Shown here one piece after another: positions 38,683 to 48,646 of a DNA stretch of 64,000 nucleotides (positions are counted from its first letter, which is position 1; each line of letters begins with the position of its first letter). The translations under genes were made by a program, and so were the position numbers. This DNA is from Pseudomonadaceae bacterium (GTDB taxonomy: Bacteria > Pseudomonadota > Gammaproteobacteria > Pseudomonadales > Pseudomonadaceae). Location: assembly GCA_900766265.1 (NCBI GenBank), contig CAAFUS010000017.1, positions 248,001 through 312,000 of the forward strand, in the 5' to 3' direction. The notes under the pieces are model-generated. The model searched no databases, was not told where the DNA came from, and saw only the letters and a list, made by a program, of their open reading frames with translations.

Positions 38683-39117
38683 TGTCCCGAAAAATGCTGT
38701 TCACTCCGGTAAGCAAGCGCGGCGCGCGAGGGCCTGATCGGCTGTCAGTCTGGAGCAGGTGCTGGGCATGTGATTCTGTCACTCCTCCGGAGGGATAGCG
38801 TAGATCCAGACGACCGCGCAACAATGCAAAGAGGCTCTACCGAGCGCTTTTCAGTAGCTTGCCAACCAATCGCGTCCCATCGAAAGCGGCCAGACGACAA
38901 CCATATCCGTTCCATTCGTCAACGGGCTGTTCGCCGCCTCGACGGCAGCGCAAAGAAACGCTTTTTCCTGAAAGTTCCTCGCCGTTCGGCTCAATCTCTC
39001 AAAATGTGATTCGTTTGACACTGAGAGTCGGTCAAGGGGCTGTTCGGCCGTTGCCGTCATTGCGGCATATAGCCATCATTGCGTCCCTCACGAATGCCAA
39101 ACCAAGGACTGGTTGCG
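38683..39117. other. Gene-free leader between typA and cdiB
   Basis: About 435 bases without a convincing gene. A perfect -35 hexamer TTGACA lies at 39015-39020, about 100 bases before cdiB, but no good -10 follows at 16-18 bases. This stretch must hold the promoter of the secretion locus. No RNA gene was recognised. Confidence 0.5.
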
Positions 39118-40818
39118 ATGCGCAAGCTGATGTTCGCTGCGGTGCTGTTCTCGTTGTCCGAAGCCGTCTCCGGCCAGGTCGCTCCCGGCACCTTGCCGTC
39201 GCCCGGTGAGCGCGACCTCATCCGCGACCGCCAGGAGCGTCTGCTCGAAGAGCAGCGCAGACGCCTCGAGGAGCTGCAGCAGTTGCCAGGGCGCGAGCTG
39301 CAGCTGGAGCCGACGCAGCCGGTAGAGGACGAGCGCTGCTTCGAGATCCGCACGATCCACCTCCGGGGCGCCACCCGCCTCTCCGACGCTCAACAGGCGT
39401 CGCTGCTGGCTCCGTTCAGCGGCAAGTGCCTGGGGGCTAACCAGCTCAACGCACTGCTCAAGGCAATCACCCAGTTCTACATCGATCAGGGCCACGTCAC
39501 CTCCCGCGCCTACCTGCCGCAGCAGGACATGTCCGGCGGCGAGCTGGAGGTGCTGGTCGTCGAAGGTACCCTGGAGGGCCTCGACTCATCGGCCATCGCC
39601 AGTGATCGCGAACTGGCCATGGCGTTCCCCGGCCGCACCGGCCAGATCGTCAACCTGCGCGAGCTGGAGCAACTGGTCGACCAGCTCAACCGCCTGCCGT
39701 CTCGCCAGGCTCAGCTGGAACTGGTGCCGGGCGAAGAGGTGGGTGGCAGCCGTGTCAGCTTGCAAGGCCAGCGCGACAAGCCGTGGCGCGCCGGGCTGAG
39801 CCGCCATAACGACGGGCAGAAGACCACCGGCGAGCAACAGTGGGGCCTGAGTTTCGACTGGGACAGCCCGCTCGGCCTGGCCGACCAGCTTAGCTTGCGC
39901 GCCAACCGCGATGCCGTCAGTGATAGCTACCGCCACTCCCACAGCCAGAGCCTGATCTACCAGCTACCCTACGGCTGGTGGAACTTCAGCTACAGCTACA
40001 GCCAGAGCTATTACCGCACGCAGAGCGAGGGCAATGGCTTTGTCTTCGACCAGGACGGTGACAGCAAGACCCACGCCCTGCGTGGCGAGCGCGTGCTGCA
40101 CCGCGACAGCGTCAGCAAGACCTCGCTCAACCTGGGTGCCAGCCACCTGCGCACCAACAACTTCATCCTCGGCAACCGCATCGACACCTCTAGCACGCGC
40201 CTGTCCGAAGCGCAGCTGGGCTTCAACCATGGCCGCCGTATCGGCAGTGCCTTCGTCAACGCCGATCTCGGCTGGCAGCGCGGTATCGGCGCCTTCGACG
40301 CCCAACGTGCCGGCGACCCGCAAGGCAGCCAGCCGGTGGCGCGCTACAACAAGTACAGCCTGACCCTGAGCTACCTGCAGCCCTTCTCGCTGTGGGGCGA
40401 GTCCTTCAGTTTCGACAGCCTCGCCTATGGCCAGAAAAGCGAGGACGTGCTGTTCAGCCCGCAGCGCATCAGCATCGGCGGCCTCAGCTCGGTGCGTGGC
40501 TTCAAGGATCAATCGCTGTCCGGCGACACCGGTGGTTATTGGCGTAACCAGCTGCGCTGGCGCCTCCCGGTCACCTGGGAGGCGCTGCGCCCCTTTGTGC
40601 ACGAGTACAACCTGGCCTTCGCCTATGACGTCGGCGTGATCCACGGCGGCCGGCACAACCCCGAGCAACGCGGCCGCATGACGGGCAACGCCCTCGAGTT
40701 CGCCCTGCGCGGCCAGCACCTGGCGGCCTCGGTGAGCTTCGCCCATGCCCTGGAGCGCCCCGACGTCATCGAGCGTGACGGGCGCCCGGTCTATTTCCGA
40801 TTCGACCTGTTCTTCTGA
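39118..40818 (+). CDS. cdiB: CdiB/FhaC-type two-partner-secretion outer-membrane transporter
   Basis: About 566 residues, Omp85/TpsB superfamily. It has a signal peptide (MRKLMFAAVLFSLSEAVSGQ), a Gln/Arg-rich linker, a POTRA domain (CFEIRTIHLRGATRLSD near 80), a second POTRA-like segment (GELEVLVVEGTLEGL), then a 16-strand-type barrel ending in aromatic YFRFDLFF. The lid-loop motif SSVRGFKDQSLSGDTGGYWR carries the conserved RGF. It would export the giant protein encoded next, 33 bases downstream. The ATG at 39118 starts the signal peptide; GTG/ATG codons farther upstream are not needed. Confidence 0.9.
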   Translation: MRKLMFAAVLFSLSEAVSGQVAPGTLPSPGERDLIRDRQERLLEEQRRRLEELQQLPGRELQLEPTQPVEDERCFEIRTIHLRGATRLSDAQQASLLAPFSGKCLGANQLNALLKAITQFYIDQGHVTSRAYLPQQDMSGGELEVLVVEGTLEGLDSSAIASDRELAMAFPGRTGQIVNLRELEQLVDQLNRLPSRQAQLELVPGEEVGGSRVSLQGQRDKPWRAGLSRHNDGQKTTGEQQWGLSFDWDSPLGLADQLSLRANRDAVSDSYRHSHSQSLIYQLPYGWWNFSYSYSQSYYRTQSEGNGFVFDQDGDSKTHALRGERVLHRDSVSKTSLNLGASHLRTNNFILGNRIDTSSTRLSEAQLGFNHGRRIGSAFVNADLGWQRGIGAFDAQRAGDPQGSQPVARYNKYSLTLSYLQPFSLWGESFSFDSLAYGQKSEDVLFSPQRISIGGLSSVRGFKDQSLSGDTGGYWRNQLRWRLPVTWEALRPFVHEYNLAFAYDVGVIHGGRHNPEQRGRMTGNALEFALRGQHLAASVSFAHALERPDVIERDGRPVYFRFDLFF

Positions 40819-40851
40819 TTGCCCGGCCGGATGGCTGGTTGGAGTATCGAC

Positions 40852-43800
40852 ATGGACGTACGCAGTCCCCTGTTCCAGAACATCGCCTTGATCATTGCCG
40901 GCGTGCTGTTTCTCAACCCCATCGTCGCCACCGCGGCGCAACTGGCGGTTGACCAGGCTGCGGGTGGCAACACCGCCGTGACACAGGCGCAAAACGGCGT
41001 GCCGATGGTCAACATCGCCACGCCCAATGGCAGCGGCCTGTCGCACAACAAGTTCACCGACTATAACGTCGGCCTGCAGGGGCTCATCCTCAACAACAGT
41101 GCGCAGAACCTGGTGCAGACCCAGCTGGGCGGATACGTGGTCGGCAACCCCAACCTGAGGAACGGCGCCGCCGGGTTGATTCTCAACGAAGTCACCGGCG
41201 GCAACGCCAGCCAGCTCAAGGGCTACACGGAAGTAGCCGGGCGCTCGGCAGCGGTCATCGTAGCCAACCCGCATGGCATCACCTGCGATGGCTGCGGCTT
41301 CATCAACACCCCGCGCGTCACTCTCAGCACCGGCACGCCCATGATCGAAAATGGCCGCCTGCAGCGTTTCGATGTCGAGGGCGGCCGAATCGCCATCGAA
41401 GGCCAAGGGCTCAATGCCGGCAACGTCGATCAGTTCGACCTGATCACCCGCAGCGCGCAGATCAATGCCGAGTTGCACGCGAAGAAACTCAACATCGTCA
41501 CCGGCCGCAACGAGGTGGATGCCACCACCCTGGCCGCAACCGCCAAGGCCGAGGACAGCTCGAGCAAACCCGTGCTGGCCATCGACAGCTCGGCCTTGGG
41601 CGGCATGTACGCCGGTGCCATCCGCCTGGTCGGCACCGAGCAGGGCGTGGGCGTGAAACTGGCCGGAGACATGGCTGCCAGTGCCGGGGATATCCAGATC
41701 GATGCCAATGGCAAGCTGAGCCTGAACCGTGTGGCCGCGAGCAATGACCTGCAACTGGCCGCCAATGAGATCGAGCTGGGCGCCGATACCTATGCCGGCC
41801 GCAATATAGCGCTCAACGCCACCGACAAGACGCTGGTGAAGGAAAGCCTGGCGGCTGGCAATCGCCTAGAGATCGGCGGGGGCGAGCTGGACAACCAGGG
41901 CGCCATCGAGGCCGGGGTCAAGGCCGATGGCACGCTCGTCACCGACAGTAAATTGGTGCTCAACAGCCAACGCGTCAGCAACCGTGGCGAACTGATCGCC
42001 CGCGGCAGCCTGGAGGCGGATGTCGAGGTACTGGACAACAGCAGCGGCAAACTGCTCAGTGCCGGCAATGCCAGGATCCAGGCGGCGCAGCTCAGCAACA
42101 GCCAGGGCCAGCTTATCGCGCAGAAGAACCTGGAGCTCGGCGGCGGCGCCCTGAGCAACCGGAACGGTGAGCTGTTGGCAGCCGGCGAACTGCGAGTCGA
42201 TGCCGTGTCGCTGGACAACCGGAGCGGCATCCTTGCGGCTACTGCCATCGACGTGAAGCTGACAGGCGCGCTGGACAACGACCAGGGCCTTATCGAGTCC
42301 AGCCAGGCACTCAAGCTGGCCGCAGGTAGCGCGCAGAACCACGATGGCCGCCTGCGTGCCCTGGCCAGCAGTGGCACAAGTGAGTTCCAGATCGGCAGCC
42401 TGTTCGATAACGGCCAGGGCCTGGTGGAAATCGGCAACGCCGCCTTTGTTCTTTCGAGCGGTTCACTGAGTAACCTGGGCGGTACGGTTCGCCATGTGGG
42501 CACTCAAGGCTTCGAACTGGATCTGGCCGATCTGGGGAGTGCCGGTGGGCGTTTCACCACCAATGGCGAGCTGACGCTGAGCGCGGCTGATTGGACCAAC
42601 ACCAGCGAGCTTCAGGCCGAGCGCCTGACTCTCAATATCGGTCAGTTCACCCAGACCTCTACCGGTCAATTGATCTCGCGGCAGAGCATCACTGCCACTG
42701 GCGACAACTGGGTCAACGATGGCGTTATCGCCACCGATGGCGCGCTCGATCTGGCGCTTAGTGGCCGTTACCAGGGCAATGGCGCGCTGCACAGCCTGGG
42801 CGACCTGACCTTCAAGGCGGCAAGTGCCGAGTTCGGCAATGACGCTCAGGCCAAGAGTGGTGGTAATGGGCGCTTCGAACTGAGTGGCCAGTTGCTCAAC
42901 CATGGGCGCCTGACGGCGGCGCAGGACATGTCCTTCACGCTGGGCAGCCTCGAAAACCGTGGCGCCCTGGGTGGCAGCGGCCTGCTGCGTATCGAGGGTG
43001 ATTCGCTGCGTAACGAGCAGGGGCTGATCTTCAGCGGCGCGGACATGACCCTGCGTACCGCCAGCCTCGTCAACCTACTGGGCGAGATCTACAGCCTGGG
43101 CGAGCTAGACGTAGCCCGTGATGAGCTGGGCGGCAACCTCGCCCTGCTGGAAAACCGTTCGGCGAGCATCGAGTCCTCTGGCGACATGACCCTGCGGGCA
43201 GCGGTACTGCGCAACCGCAAGGACGTATTCGACTGGCAGCTCGCGCAGACCTACGGCGGTATCAGCGTCCACTGCTATGACTGCAGTGGCGACCACCATA
43301 ACGTCGACTATGTCGCCACCGAGCGTTTCGAGGCTCGTGTGCAGGCTGACTCTGCTGCATCACGCATCCACAGCGGCGCGAATCTGCTGCTCAAGGGCGG
43401 CGAAGTGGCCAACCGCTACAGCACCCTCAGTGCGTCTGGCGATATCGATGTAGCAGCTGACAGCCTGGAGAACACCGGTGCCACACTGGCCTCGGTCGAG
43501 CGTGTGCGCCGTTACAATACCGGCCGAGTGACTGACGGAACGGATAAGCGTTTCAGAGCCAGCTACATCAACCCCTACAATGCCCAACCCTTGCCGAAGG
43601 TATTGCCTGATGCACTGGGGCAATGGAATCTGGTAAGCGATATCCAGCAAGAAACGCCTATCGGCGTTGCGGCTCCCGGCATTATCCAGGCTGGTGGCGA
43701 TGTGCGCATCCAGGCCACCCAGCCGATTACTAATGAATCCGTGCTGGCCCATAACGCCCCCCAGGCGGGTACCGCGCAAACGCTGGAAACCCAGGTCGGC

Positions 43801-46800
43801 GGCGCCTCTGCGCCCCTGGTCGTGCAGCTCAACCCGCAACTGCCTGCCGATACCGCGCAGCAGGCCGTCGACCCCATCAGCCTGCCAGGCTTCAGCCTGC
43901 CGCAGGGGCAGAACGGCTTGTTCCAGACCAACACCACGCCCGGTCACCGCTACCTGATCGAGACCAATCCGGCCTTCGCCGACCTCAAGCAGTTCACCAG
44001 CTCCGATTACATGCTCGGTCTGCTTGGTTTCGATAGTGATGCAGCGCAGAAGCGCCTGGGTGACGGCCTGTATGAACAGCGCCTGCTCGAGCAGGCCATC
44101 ACCGCGCGCACCGGCAAACGCTACCTCGATGGCTTCACCAACAACGACGCGCAGTTCCGCTACCTGATGGACAACGCCATAGCCAGCAAGGAGGCGCTGA
44201 ATTTGTCGGTTGGCGTGGGACTTTCCTCTGCTCAGGTAGCCGACCTCACTCATGACATTGTCTGGCTTGAAGAGCGTGAGGTGAACGGTGAGAAGGTATT
44301 GGTGCCGGTGCTTTATCTAGCCCAGGTCGGTGATCGCCTGGCACCAAGCGGCGCCTTGATCCAGGGCCAGGACATCGCCCTGATCAGCGGCGGCAACCTG
44401 AGCAACAGCGGCACCCTGCGTGCCAGTGAAAACCTCAGCGTTACTGCCACTAACATCGGTAACAGCGGTTTGATGCAAGCCAACCAGCGCCTGAAGCTGC
44501 TGGCCAGCGACAGCATCCGTAATGCCCAGGGAGGCATCATCAACGGTCAGGACGTATCCCTAATCGCCCTGACAGGTGACATCAGCAACGAACGCACCAT
44601 CAGCCAGCAAAGCATGGAGGGCAGGGGCTTCAGCCAGCTTACCAGTGTGGTGGACAAGGCAGCGGGCATCGAGGCCAGCAACGACCTGCAACTGCTCGCC
44701 GGGGGCGATATCAGGAATATCGGCGGCAGCCTCAAGGCAGGCGGCGATGCCAGGTTGAATGCCAGTGGCGACGCGATCATCGCCGCTGCTGCCGAAGAAC
44801 ACGGCAGCATGCGCCAAGACAAGCGCCACTTCTGGAGCACCAGCAGCACTACCCAGCATGGCAGCGATATGCAGGTGGGTGGGGATCTGGCCGTGACTGC
44901 AGGGCAGGATATTGCCGTGGTGGCCAGTGCGTTGAAGGCGGAGGGCAATGTACTGCTGGACGCTGGTCGTGATGTGACCATTGCAGCGGCCGCCAACGAG
45001 AGCAGTAGCGAGTACCGCTACAAGCGTAGTGGCAAAAAGGTCGAGAAAGAAAACAGCAGCGTTCGTCAGCAGTCGGCGGTGATCGAGGCGGGTGGTGATC
45101 TGGATGTCCTGGCCGAAGGTAACCTGATTCTCAGCGCCAGCCACCTCAAGGCGGGTAACGAAGCCTATCTGTACGCCGGTGAACAACTGGCGCTGCTGGC
45201 CGCGCAGAACAGCGATTACTCCCTCTACAACATGAAGAAGAAGGGCTCTTGGGGCAGCAAGAAAACCCAGCGCGACGAAGTCACCACCGTACGCAATGTC
45301 GGCAGCAGCATCACCACCGGCGGTGATCTGACCCTGGTCAGCGAGGGCGACCAGCTCTACCAGAAAGCGCGCCTGGAAAGCGGCAACGACCTGATGCTCG
45401 ACGCAGGCGGCGCCATCGTCTTCGAAGGCGTGAAGGACCTGCACCAAGAAAGCCATGAGAAGAGCAGTAACAGCCTCGCTTGGACCTCGGCCAAGGGCAA
45501 AGGCAACACCGACGAGACGCTGCAGCAGAGCGTACTGATCGCCAAGGGCGAGACCGTTATCAAGGCGGTGGACGGTCTGCAGATCGACATCAAGGAGGTG
45601 AACCAGCAGACCGTCACCCAGACCATCGATGCGATGGTCAAGGCAGACCCGGAGCTCGCCTGGCTGAAGGAGATGGAGCAGCGCGGGGATGTGGATTGGC
45701 AGCGCGTGAAGGAGGTGCATGACTCCTTCAAGTACAGCCATTCGGGGTTGGGTGGTGGCGCGGCGATTGTAATTGCCATAGTGGTGACCGTCCTGACGGC
45801 AGGTGCAGCATCGGCATTGGCTGGCGCCGTCGCGCAAGGCTTGACTACCGCAGGCCTGGCGACCGGAACGGTGGCCGCTAGTATTGGTACGGGTGTCGGA
45901 GCATTCGCCACGGCCCATGGCGTACAGACGGTGATCAGCACGATCAACCATCAGGGCAATCCGCTGGCGGTATTTAAAGATGTGCATTCCAGTGACAACC
46001 TGAAAGGTTATGCAACAGCTGGTGTAACTGCCGGGCTAGTAGCTGGGGTCGTAGATCCAGCTTTAGGCGGAAAAACCAACCCAACCAATAGCGTCACCAA
46101 AGGATTTGACCTCGGCAACCTCAACGATGTGCTCGGCTACACCGGCCATGCGGCGGCCACGGGTCTCGTTCAGGCGGGAGTAGGGACGGCCATTAATGGC
46201 GGTAGCTTCAGTGACAACCTCAATGCCGCGCTGACCAGCCAGCTGCAAGGGGTCCTGCAGGCTGTGGCGTTCAACGCTGTTGGTGGTTATAGCGCCGATA
46301 ACGGTTGGAAGGACGGCTCTCCGCAAAAGATCGCGATGCACGCGCTTGTTGGCGGCATGCTTAGCGAGGCGGCTGAGGGAACCTTCGCAACGGGCGCATT
46401 GGCAGCAGGCGCCAACGAGGCAATGGTCGAACAGCTTCACCAGTTGGTGAAGCACGACGACAATCTCCTGCTTGCGGCATCGCAGTTAGTGGGTGTCGCT
46501 GCCGCTGGGGTGACGGATGGGGATGTGCAGCTTGGTGCGGATATCGCCAAAAATGCGACGGCATTCAACTACTTGTCCCACTGGCAGAAGGCCGCAAAAG
46601 AAAAGGAGCTACAGGGGTGCGCGGACACGCTTTGCGAATTTGGCGCGCAGGCCAAGTGGGCCCTCATTGATGCGCAACAAGACCTGGGATTGGTCGTTGG
46701 GGTTGGCGGCGGTATTGGCTTATCCGCAGCAGAGACGGCTACAGGGCTCTATGAGCTAGCGGCCAATCTGCCTGAAACTATGGACGCTTTGCGCTCATTG

Positions 46801-47385
46801 GCTACCTCTGCAGAGTTCCGCCAGCAATTTGGGGACAACTATTTCCAAGACCTCGAAGCACGCGCGGCGCTGCTAACCGCGGCATATGAAGACGCCGGCT
46901 GGCAGGGCTCGGTTACCGCTGGGGTGGAAGGCGGTCGATTTGCGGTTGAGCTGGTTGGCGTGCTCGCTGCAGTACGTGGTGCCGCGGCTGTCACCGCTAA
47001 GCTACCGTCTGCCGCGAAGGGATTGGTGAATGCGATTGCAGAAGCGCCTGCGTCGGGTAGCTGGAAATCGCAGATGGGGGCTGTTGGGGATTTAGGGAAG
47101 GGTGCAAAAGGAAACTCCGCCGCAGGTGATTTCTTCGCAGGCACCAAGTACACAGATAAAGTATTAGGTCAGATCAAGACAGGTGATCTTCACGCGTTCC
47201 CGGAAAGTGTCAAAGCTTTCCAGGAGGCAGGACAGGTAACGAAGATCACAGGAGGAGATGGTGTTGTAAGAGATATGCTAAAAATTCCAGGCGAGTATCG
47301 TGGAAAGCAAGGCGTATTCGAGTTCATAAAGGAGCCGGATGGATTAATCAATCATCGCCTATTTAAGCCGAACCCGGGGCAGTGA
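40852..47385 (+). CDS. cdiA: CdiA-like contact-dependent inhibition effector / TPS hemagglutinin
   Basis: About 2177 residues. A signal peptide (to about residue 30) precedes the TPS domain, with ANPHGITCDGCGFINTPRV near residue 140. A long beta-helix of hemagglutinin repeats (NRGELIARGSLEA-like) runs to about residue 1600. A hydrophobic Ala/Gly-rich segment lies near 1630-1690, then a pre-toxin region with DGSPQKIAMHALVGGMLSEA and the boundary-like IAKNATAFNYLSH near 1900. The last 90 residues, from about GDFFAGTKYTDKV, form a compact domain ending GVFEFIKEPDGLINHRLF; this resembles a recurrent toxin tip, possibly a nuclease, but the activity is inferred. The ATG at 40852 has GGAG 7 bases upstream. 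The immunity gene follows after three bases. Confidence 0.88.
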   Translation: MDVRSPLFQNIALIIAGVLFLNPIVATAAQLAVDQAAGGNTAVTQAQNGVPMVNIATPNGSGLSHNKFTDYNVGLQGLILNNSAQNLVQTQLGGYVVGNPNLRNGAAGLILNEVTGGNASQLKGYTEVAGRSAAVIVANPHGITCDGCGFINTPRVTLSTGTPMIENGRLQRFDVEGGRIAIEGQGLNAGNVDQFDLITRSAQINAELHAKKLNIVTGRNEVDATTLAATAKAEDSSSKPVLAIDSSALGGMYAGAIRLVGTEQGVGVKLAGDMAASAGDIQIDANGKLSLNRVAASNDLQLAANEIELGADTYAGRNIALNATDKTLVKESLAAGNRLEIGGGELDNQGAIEAGVKADGTLVTDSKLVLNSQRVSNRGELIARGSLEADVEVLDNSSGKLLSAGNARIQAAQLSNSQGQLIAQKNLELGGGALSNRNGELLAAGELRVDAVSLDNRSGILAATAIDVKLTGALDNDQGLIESSQALKLAAGSAQNHDGRLRALASSGTSEFQIGSLFDNGQGLVEIGNAAFVLSSGSLSNLGGTVRHVGTQGFELDLADLGSAGGRFTTNGELTLSAADWTNTSELQAERLTLNIGQFTQTSTGQLISRQSITATGDNWVNDGVIATDGALDLALSGRYQGNGALHSLGDLTFKAASAEFGNDAQAKSGGNGRFELSGQLLNHGRLTAAQDMSFTLGSLENRGALGGSGLLRIEGDSLRNEQGLIFSGADMTLRTASLVNLLGEIYSLGELDVARDELGGNLALLENRSASIESSGDMTLRAAVLRNRKDVFDWQLAQTYGGISVHCYDCSGDHHNVDYVATERFEARVQADSAASRIHSGANLLLKGGEVANRYSTLSASGDIDVAADSLENTGATLASVERVRRYNTGRVTDGTDKRFRASYINPYNAQPLPKVLPDALGQWNLVSDIQQETPIGVAAPGIIQAGGDVRIQATQPITNESVLAHNAPQAGTAQTLETQVGGASAPLVVQLNPQLPADTAQQAVDPISLPGFSLPQGQNGLFQTNTTPGHRYLIETNPAFADLKQFTSSDYMLGLLGFDSDAAQKRLGDGLYEQRLLEQAITARTGKRYLDGFTNNDAQFRYLMDNAIASKEALNLSVGVGLSSAQVADLTHDIVWLEEREVNGEKVLVPVLYLAQVGDRLAPSGALIQGQDIALISGGNLSNSGTLRASENLSVTATNIGNSGLMQANQRLKLLASDSIRNAQGGIINGQDVSLIALTGDISNERTISQQSMEGRGFSQLTSVVDKAAGIEASNDLQLLAGGDIRNIGGSLKAGGDARLNASGDAIIAAAAEEHGSMRQDKRHFWSTSSTTQHGSDMQVGGDLAVTAGQDIAVVASALKAEGNVLLDAGRDVTIAAAANESSSEYRYKRSGKKVEKENSSVRQQSAVIEAGGDLDVLAEGNLILSASHLKAGNEAYLYAGEQLALLAAQNSDYSLYNMKKKGSWGSKKTQRDEVTTVRNVGSSITTGGDLTLVSEGDQLYQKARLESGNDLMLDAGGAIVFEGVKDLHQESHEKSSNSLAWTSAKGKGNTDETLQQSVLIAKGETVIKAVDGLQIDIKEVNQQTVTQTIDAMVKADPELAWLKEMEQRGDVDWQRVKEVHDSFKYSHSGLGGGAAIVIAIVVTVLTAGAASALAGAVAQGLTTAGLATGTVAASIGTGVGAFATAHGVQTVISTINHQGNPLAVFKDVHSSDNLKGYATAGVTAGLVAGVVDPALGGKTNPTNSVTKGFDLGNLNDVLGYTGHAAATGLVQAGVGTAINGGSFSDNLNAALTSQLQGVLQAVAFNAVGGYSADNGWKDGSPQKIAMHALVGGMLSEAAEGTFATGALAAGANEAMVEQLHQLVKHDDNLLLAASQLVGVAAAGVTDGDVQLGADIAKNATAFNYLSHWQKAAKEKELQGCADTLCEFGAQAKWALIDAQQDLGLVVGVGGGIGLSAAETATGLYELAANLPETMDALRSLATSAEFRQQFGDNYFQDLEARAALLTAAYEDAGWQGSVTAGVEGGRFAVELVGVLAAVRGAAAVTAKLPSAAKGLVNAIAEAPASGSWKSQMGAVGDLGKGAKGNSAAGDFFAGTKYTDKVLGQIKTGDLHAFPESVKAFQEAGQVTKITGGDGVVRDMLKIPGEYRGKQGVFEFIKEPDGLINHRLFKPNPGQ
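46912..47103 (+). repeat. Pre-toxin linker segment duplicated at 49591-49782
   Basis: This part of cdiA, encoding AGVEGGRFAVELVGVLAAVR and the following residues up to GAVGDLG, recurs in the orphan array with long identical runs and mostly synonymous-looking differences. It is long enough to serve as a recombination substrate. Confidence 0.85.
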
Positions 47386-47388
47386 GCT

Positions 47389-47718
47389 ATGAGTGTTATA
47401 TGGTCAGAGCAGATTGATTCCATTCTGAGCTATGGGGTTTCTCTGGATTGTGTGGGGATAAAAAACTGGGCCTTGGGGCGTGATGACGCCTTACGTGCTA
47501 TTAATGAGCTTGAAGCTTTAGGAGTTCCGATACTCGGAGGAGATGTATATCAACTAGTTGACGGGACTGCTGAACAGACGTATGACGGCTGGTATTGCGA
47601 TCAAGAGTCCGGAGAATTGGCTCCCGCTTTCTTGAAAAGAAGTTCAGATAGGGCGCGGAGCTATATTTATAATTACTCAGTGAATGGAGCCCTGTTTGCA
47701 ATAGTGCCAAAGGTTTAA
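47389..47718 (+). CDS. cdiI: Imm40-like immunity protein for CdiA toxin
   Basis: A 109-residue small acidic cytosolic protein. GVSLDCVGIKNWALGRDDAL and GVPILGGDVYQL, followed by YDGWYCDQ, resemble the Imm40 polymorphic-toxin immunity family. It begins three bases after the cdiA stop and is noticeably more AT-rich than cdiA, the usual pattern for a cognate immunity gene. It should bind the CdiA C-terminal domain; the pairing is inferred from position. Confidence 0.78.
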   Translation: MSVIWSEQIDSILSYGVSLDCVGIKNWALGRDDALRAINELEALGVPILGGDVYQLVDGTAEQTYDGWYCDQESGELAPAFLKRSSDRARSYIYNYSVNGALFAIVPKV

Positions 47719-47720
47719 TG

Positions 47721-47827
47721 GTCCAAAAGAGGCTGGTAGGGCAGTTAGCCCAATCGTTCCAGGCGGTGGGCTTGCAGCTCATGAAGCGGCTGGTGGGCAC
47801 GTGATTGCAAAACACGTGGGGCAATAG
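47721..47827 (+). pseudogene. Scrap of RNase A-type CdiA toxin domain
   Basis: One frame reads GPKEAGRAVSPIVPGGGLAA, then HEAAGGHVIAKHVGQ and a stop. The GGGLAAHEA-GGH-x4-HVG pattern is the start of the bacterial RNase A-like CdiA-CT toxin domain. Only about 35 residues remain; the sequence breaks off where the RAYT element begins. It has no start codon and follows the cdiI stop directly. Confidence 0.65.
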
Positions 47828-47835
47828 AATAATAG

Positions 47836-48646
47836 GGGACATAGAATAATAGGGGACAGACCACGTTTATGGTTTTAGGGTTATGGAATTCCATGGAAGG
47901 AGGTCTGTATGCCACGTCGAGCACGCATTTCATTGCCAGGTGTTTCACTTCACCTGATTCAGAGAGGGAACAATCGCTCAGCCTGTTTTTACGCTGACGA
48001 GGATTATCTTTTTTATCTGGACGTATTGGTGGAGCAAGCAAAGAAGCAGGGATGTGCGATCCATGCCTGGTGTCTGATGACCAACCATGTTCATTTGTTG
48101 GTCACGCCCGAAAGCCCTGATAGTGCAGGACTCATGATGAAGGGGCTAGGGCAGCGTTACGTGCAGTATGTTAATCGCACATACCGCCGTAGCGGGACGC
48201 TGTGGGAAGGTCGTTTCCGCTCTTGTCTCATGCAGGAAGAGGCATATGTGTTGGCTTGCTATCGATACATTGAGATGAACCCCGTACGAGCAGGCATGGT
48301 TGAGCACCCAGCTGAATATCGCTGGTCGAGCTACCGGGCCAACGCGCAAGGTGAGTCCTCAGTGCTGCGCTATCCACACCCTCTCTATCAGACCCTGGGT
48401 CGAGATGAGGTGCTCAGGACTGAGGCTTATAGAGAATTGTTCCGCTATCAGCTAGACCCAGGGCTTGTTGATCAGATACGTACCGCGACAAATGGAAACT
48501 ACGCACTGGGAAGTCCGAAATTTTCTGCCGAAGTTGAGGCAGCGTTGGGGCGAAGAGTCACAAGAGGCAAGCCAGGGCGTACCAAGAACACGCCTGATTT
48601 CTAGTAGAAACGTGGTCTGTCCCCATTGTTCGCCCATTGTTCGCGA
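47836..48646 (+). mobile_element. RAYT element A with terminal inverted repeats
   Basis: A transposase gene is bounded by perfect 17-bp inverted repeats GGGGACAGACCACGTTT (47852-47868) and its complement (48608-48624). Outside each is a short tandem duplication: AATAATAGGGGACA twice on the left, CCCATTGTTCG twice on the right. The ends share GGGGACAGA with the B-type elements but then diverge. Confidence 0.75.
47909..48604 (+). CDS. REP-associated tyrosine transposase (RAYT), type A
   Basis: A 231-residue Y1-type HUH enzyme (IS200/IS605-like TnpA_REP). The HUH pair lies in WCLMTNHVHLLVTPE, and the catalytic tyrosine probably in VLACYRYIEMNPVRAGMV. The start MPRRARISLPGVSLHLIQRG and the GTLWEGRFRSCL segment are typical of the family. 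RAYTs nick single-stranded DNA at REP palindromes. AAGGAGG lies just upstream of the ATG. The copy is intact and differs clearly from the B-type copies. Confidence 0.9.
   Translation: MPRRARISLPGVSLHLIQRGNNRSACFYADEDYLFYLDVLVEQAKKQGCAIHAWCLMTNHVHLLVTPESPDSAGLMMKGLGQRYVQYVNRTYRRSGTLWEGRFRSCLMQEEAYVLACYRYIEMNPVRAGMVEHPAEYRWSSYRANAQGESSVLRYPHPLYQTLGRDEVLRTEAYRELFRYQLDPGLVDQIRTATNGNYALGSPKFSAEVEAALGRRVTRGKPGRTKNTPDF

Noticed and set aside
39964..41754. Antisense frame of about 600 codons across cdiB and the cdiA start
   Set aside because: No domain, signal or ribosome site; the forward genes show clear TpsB and TPS motifs.
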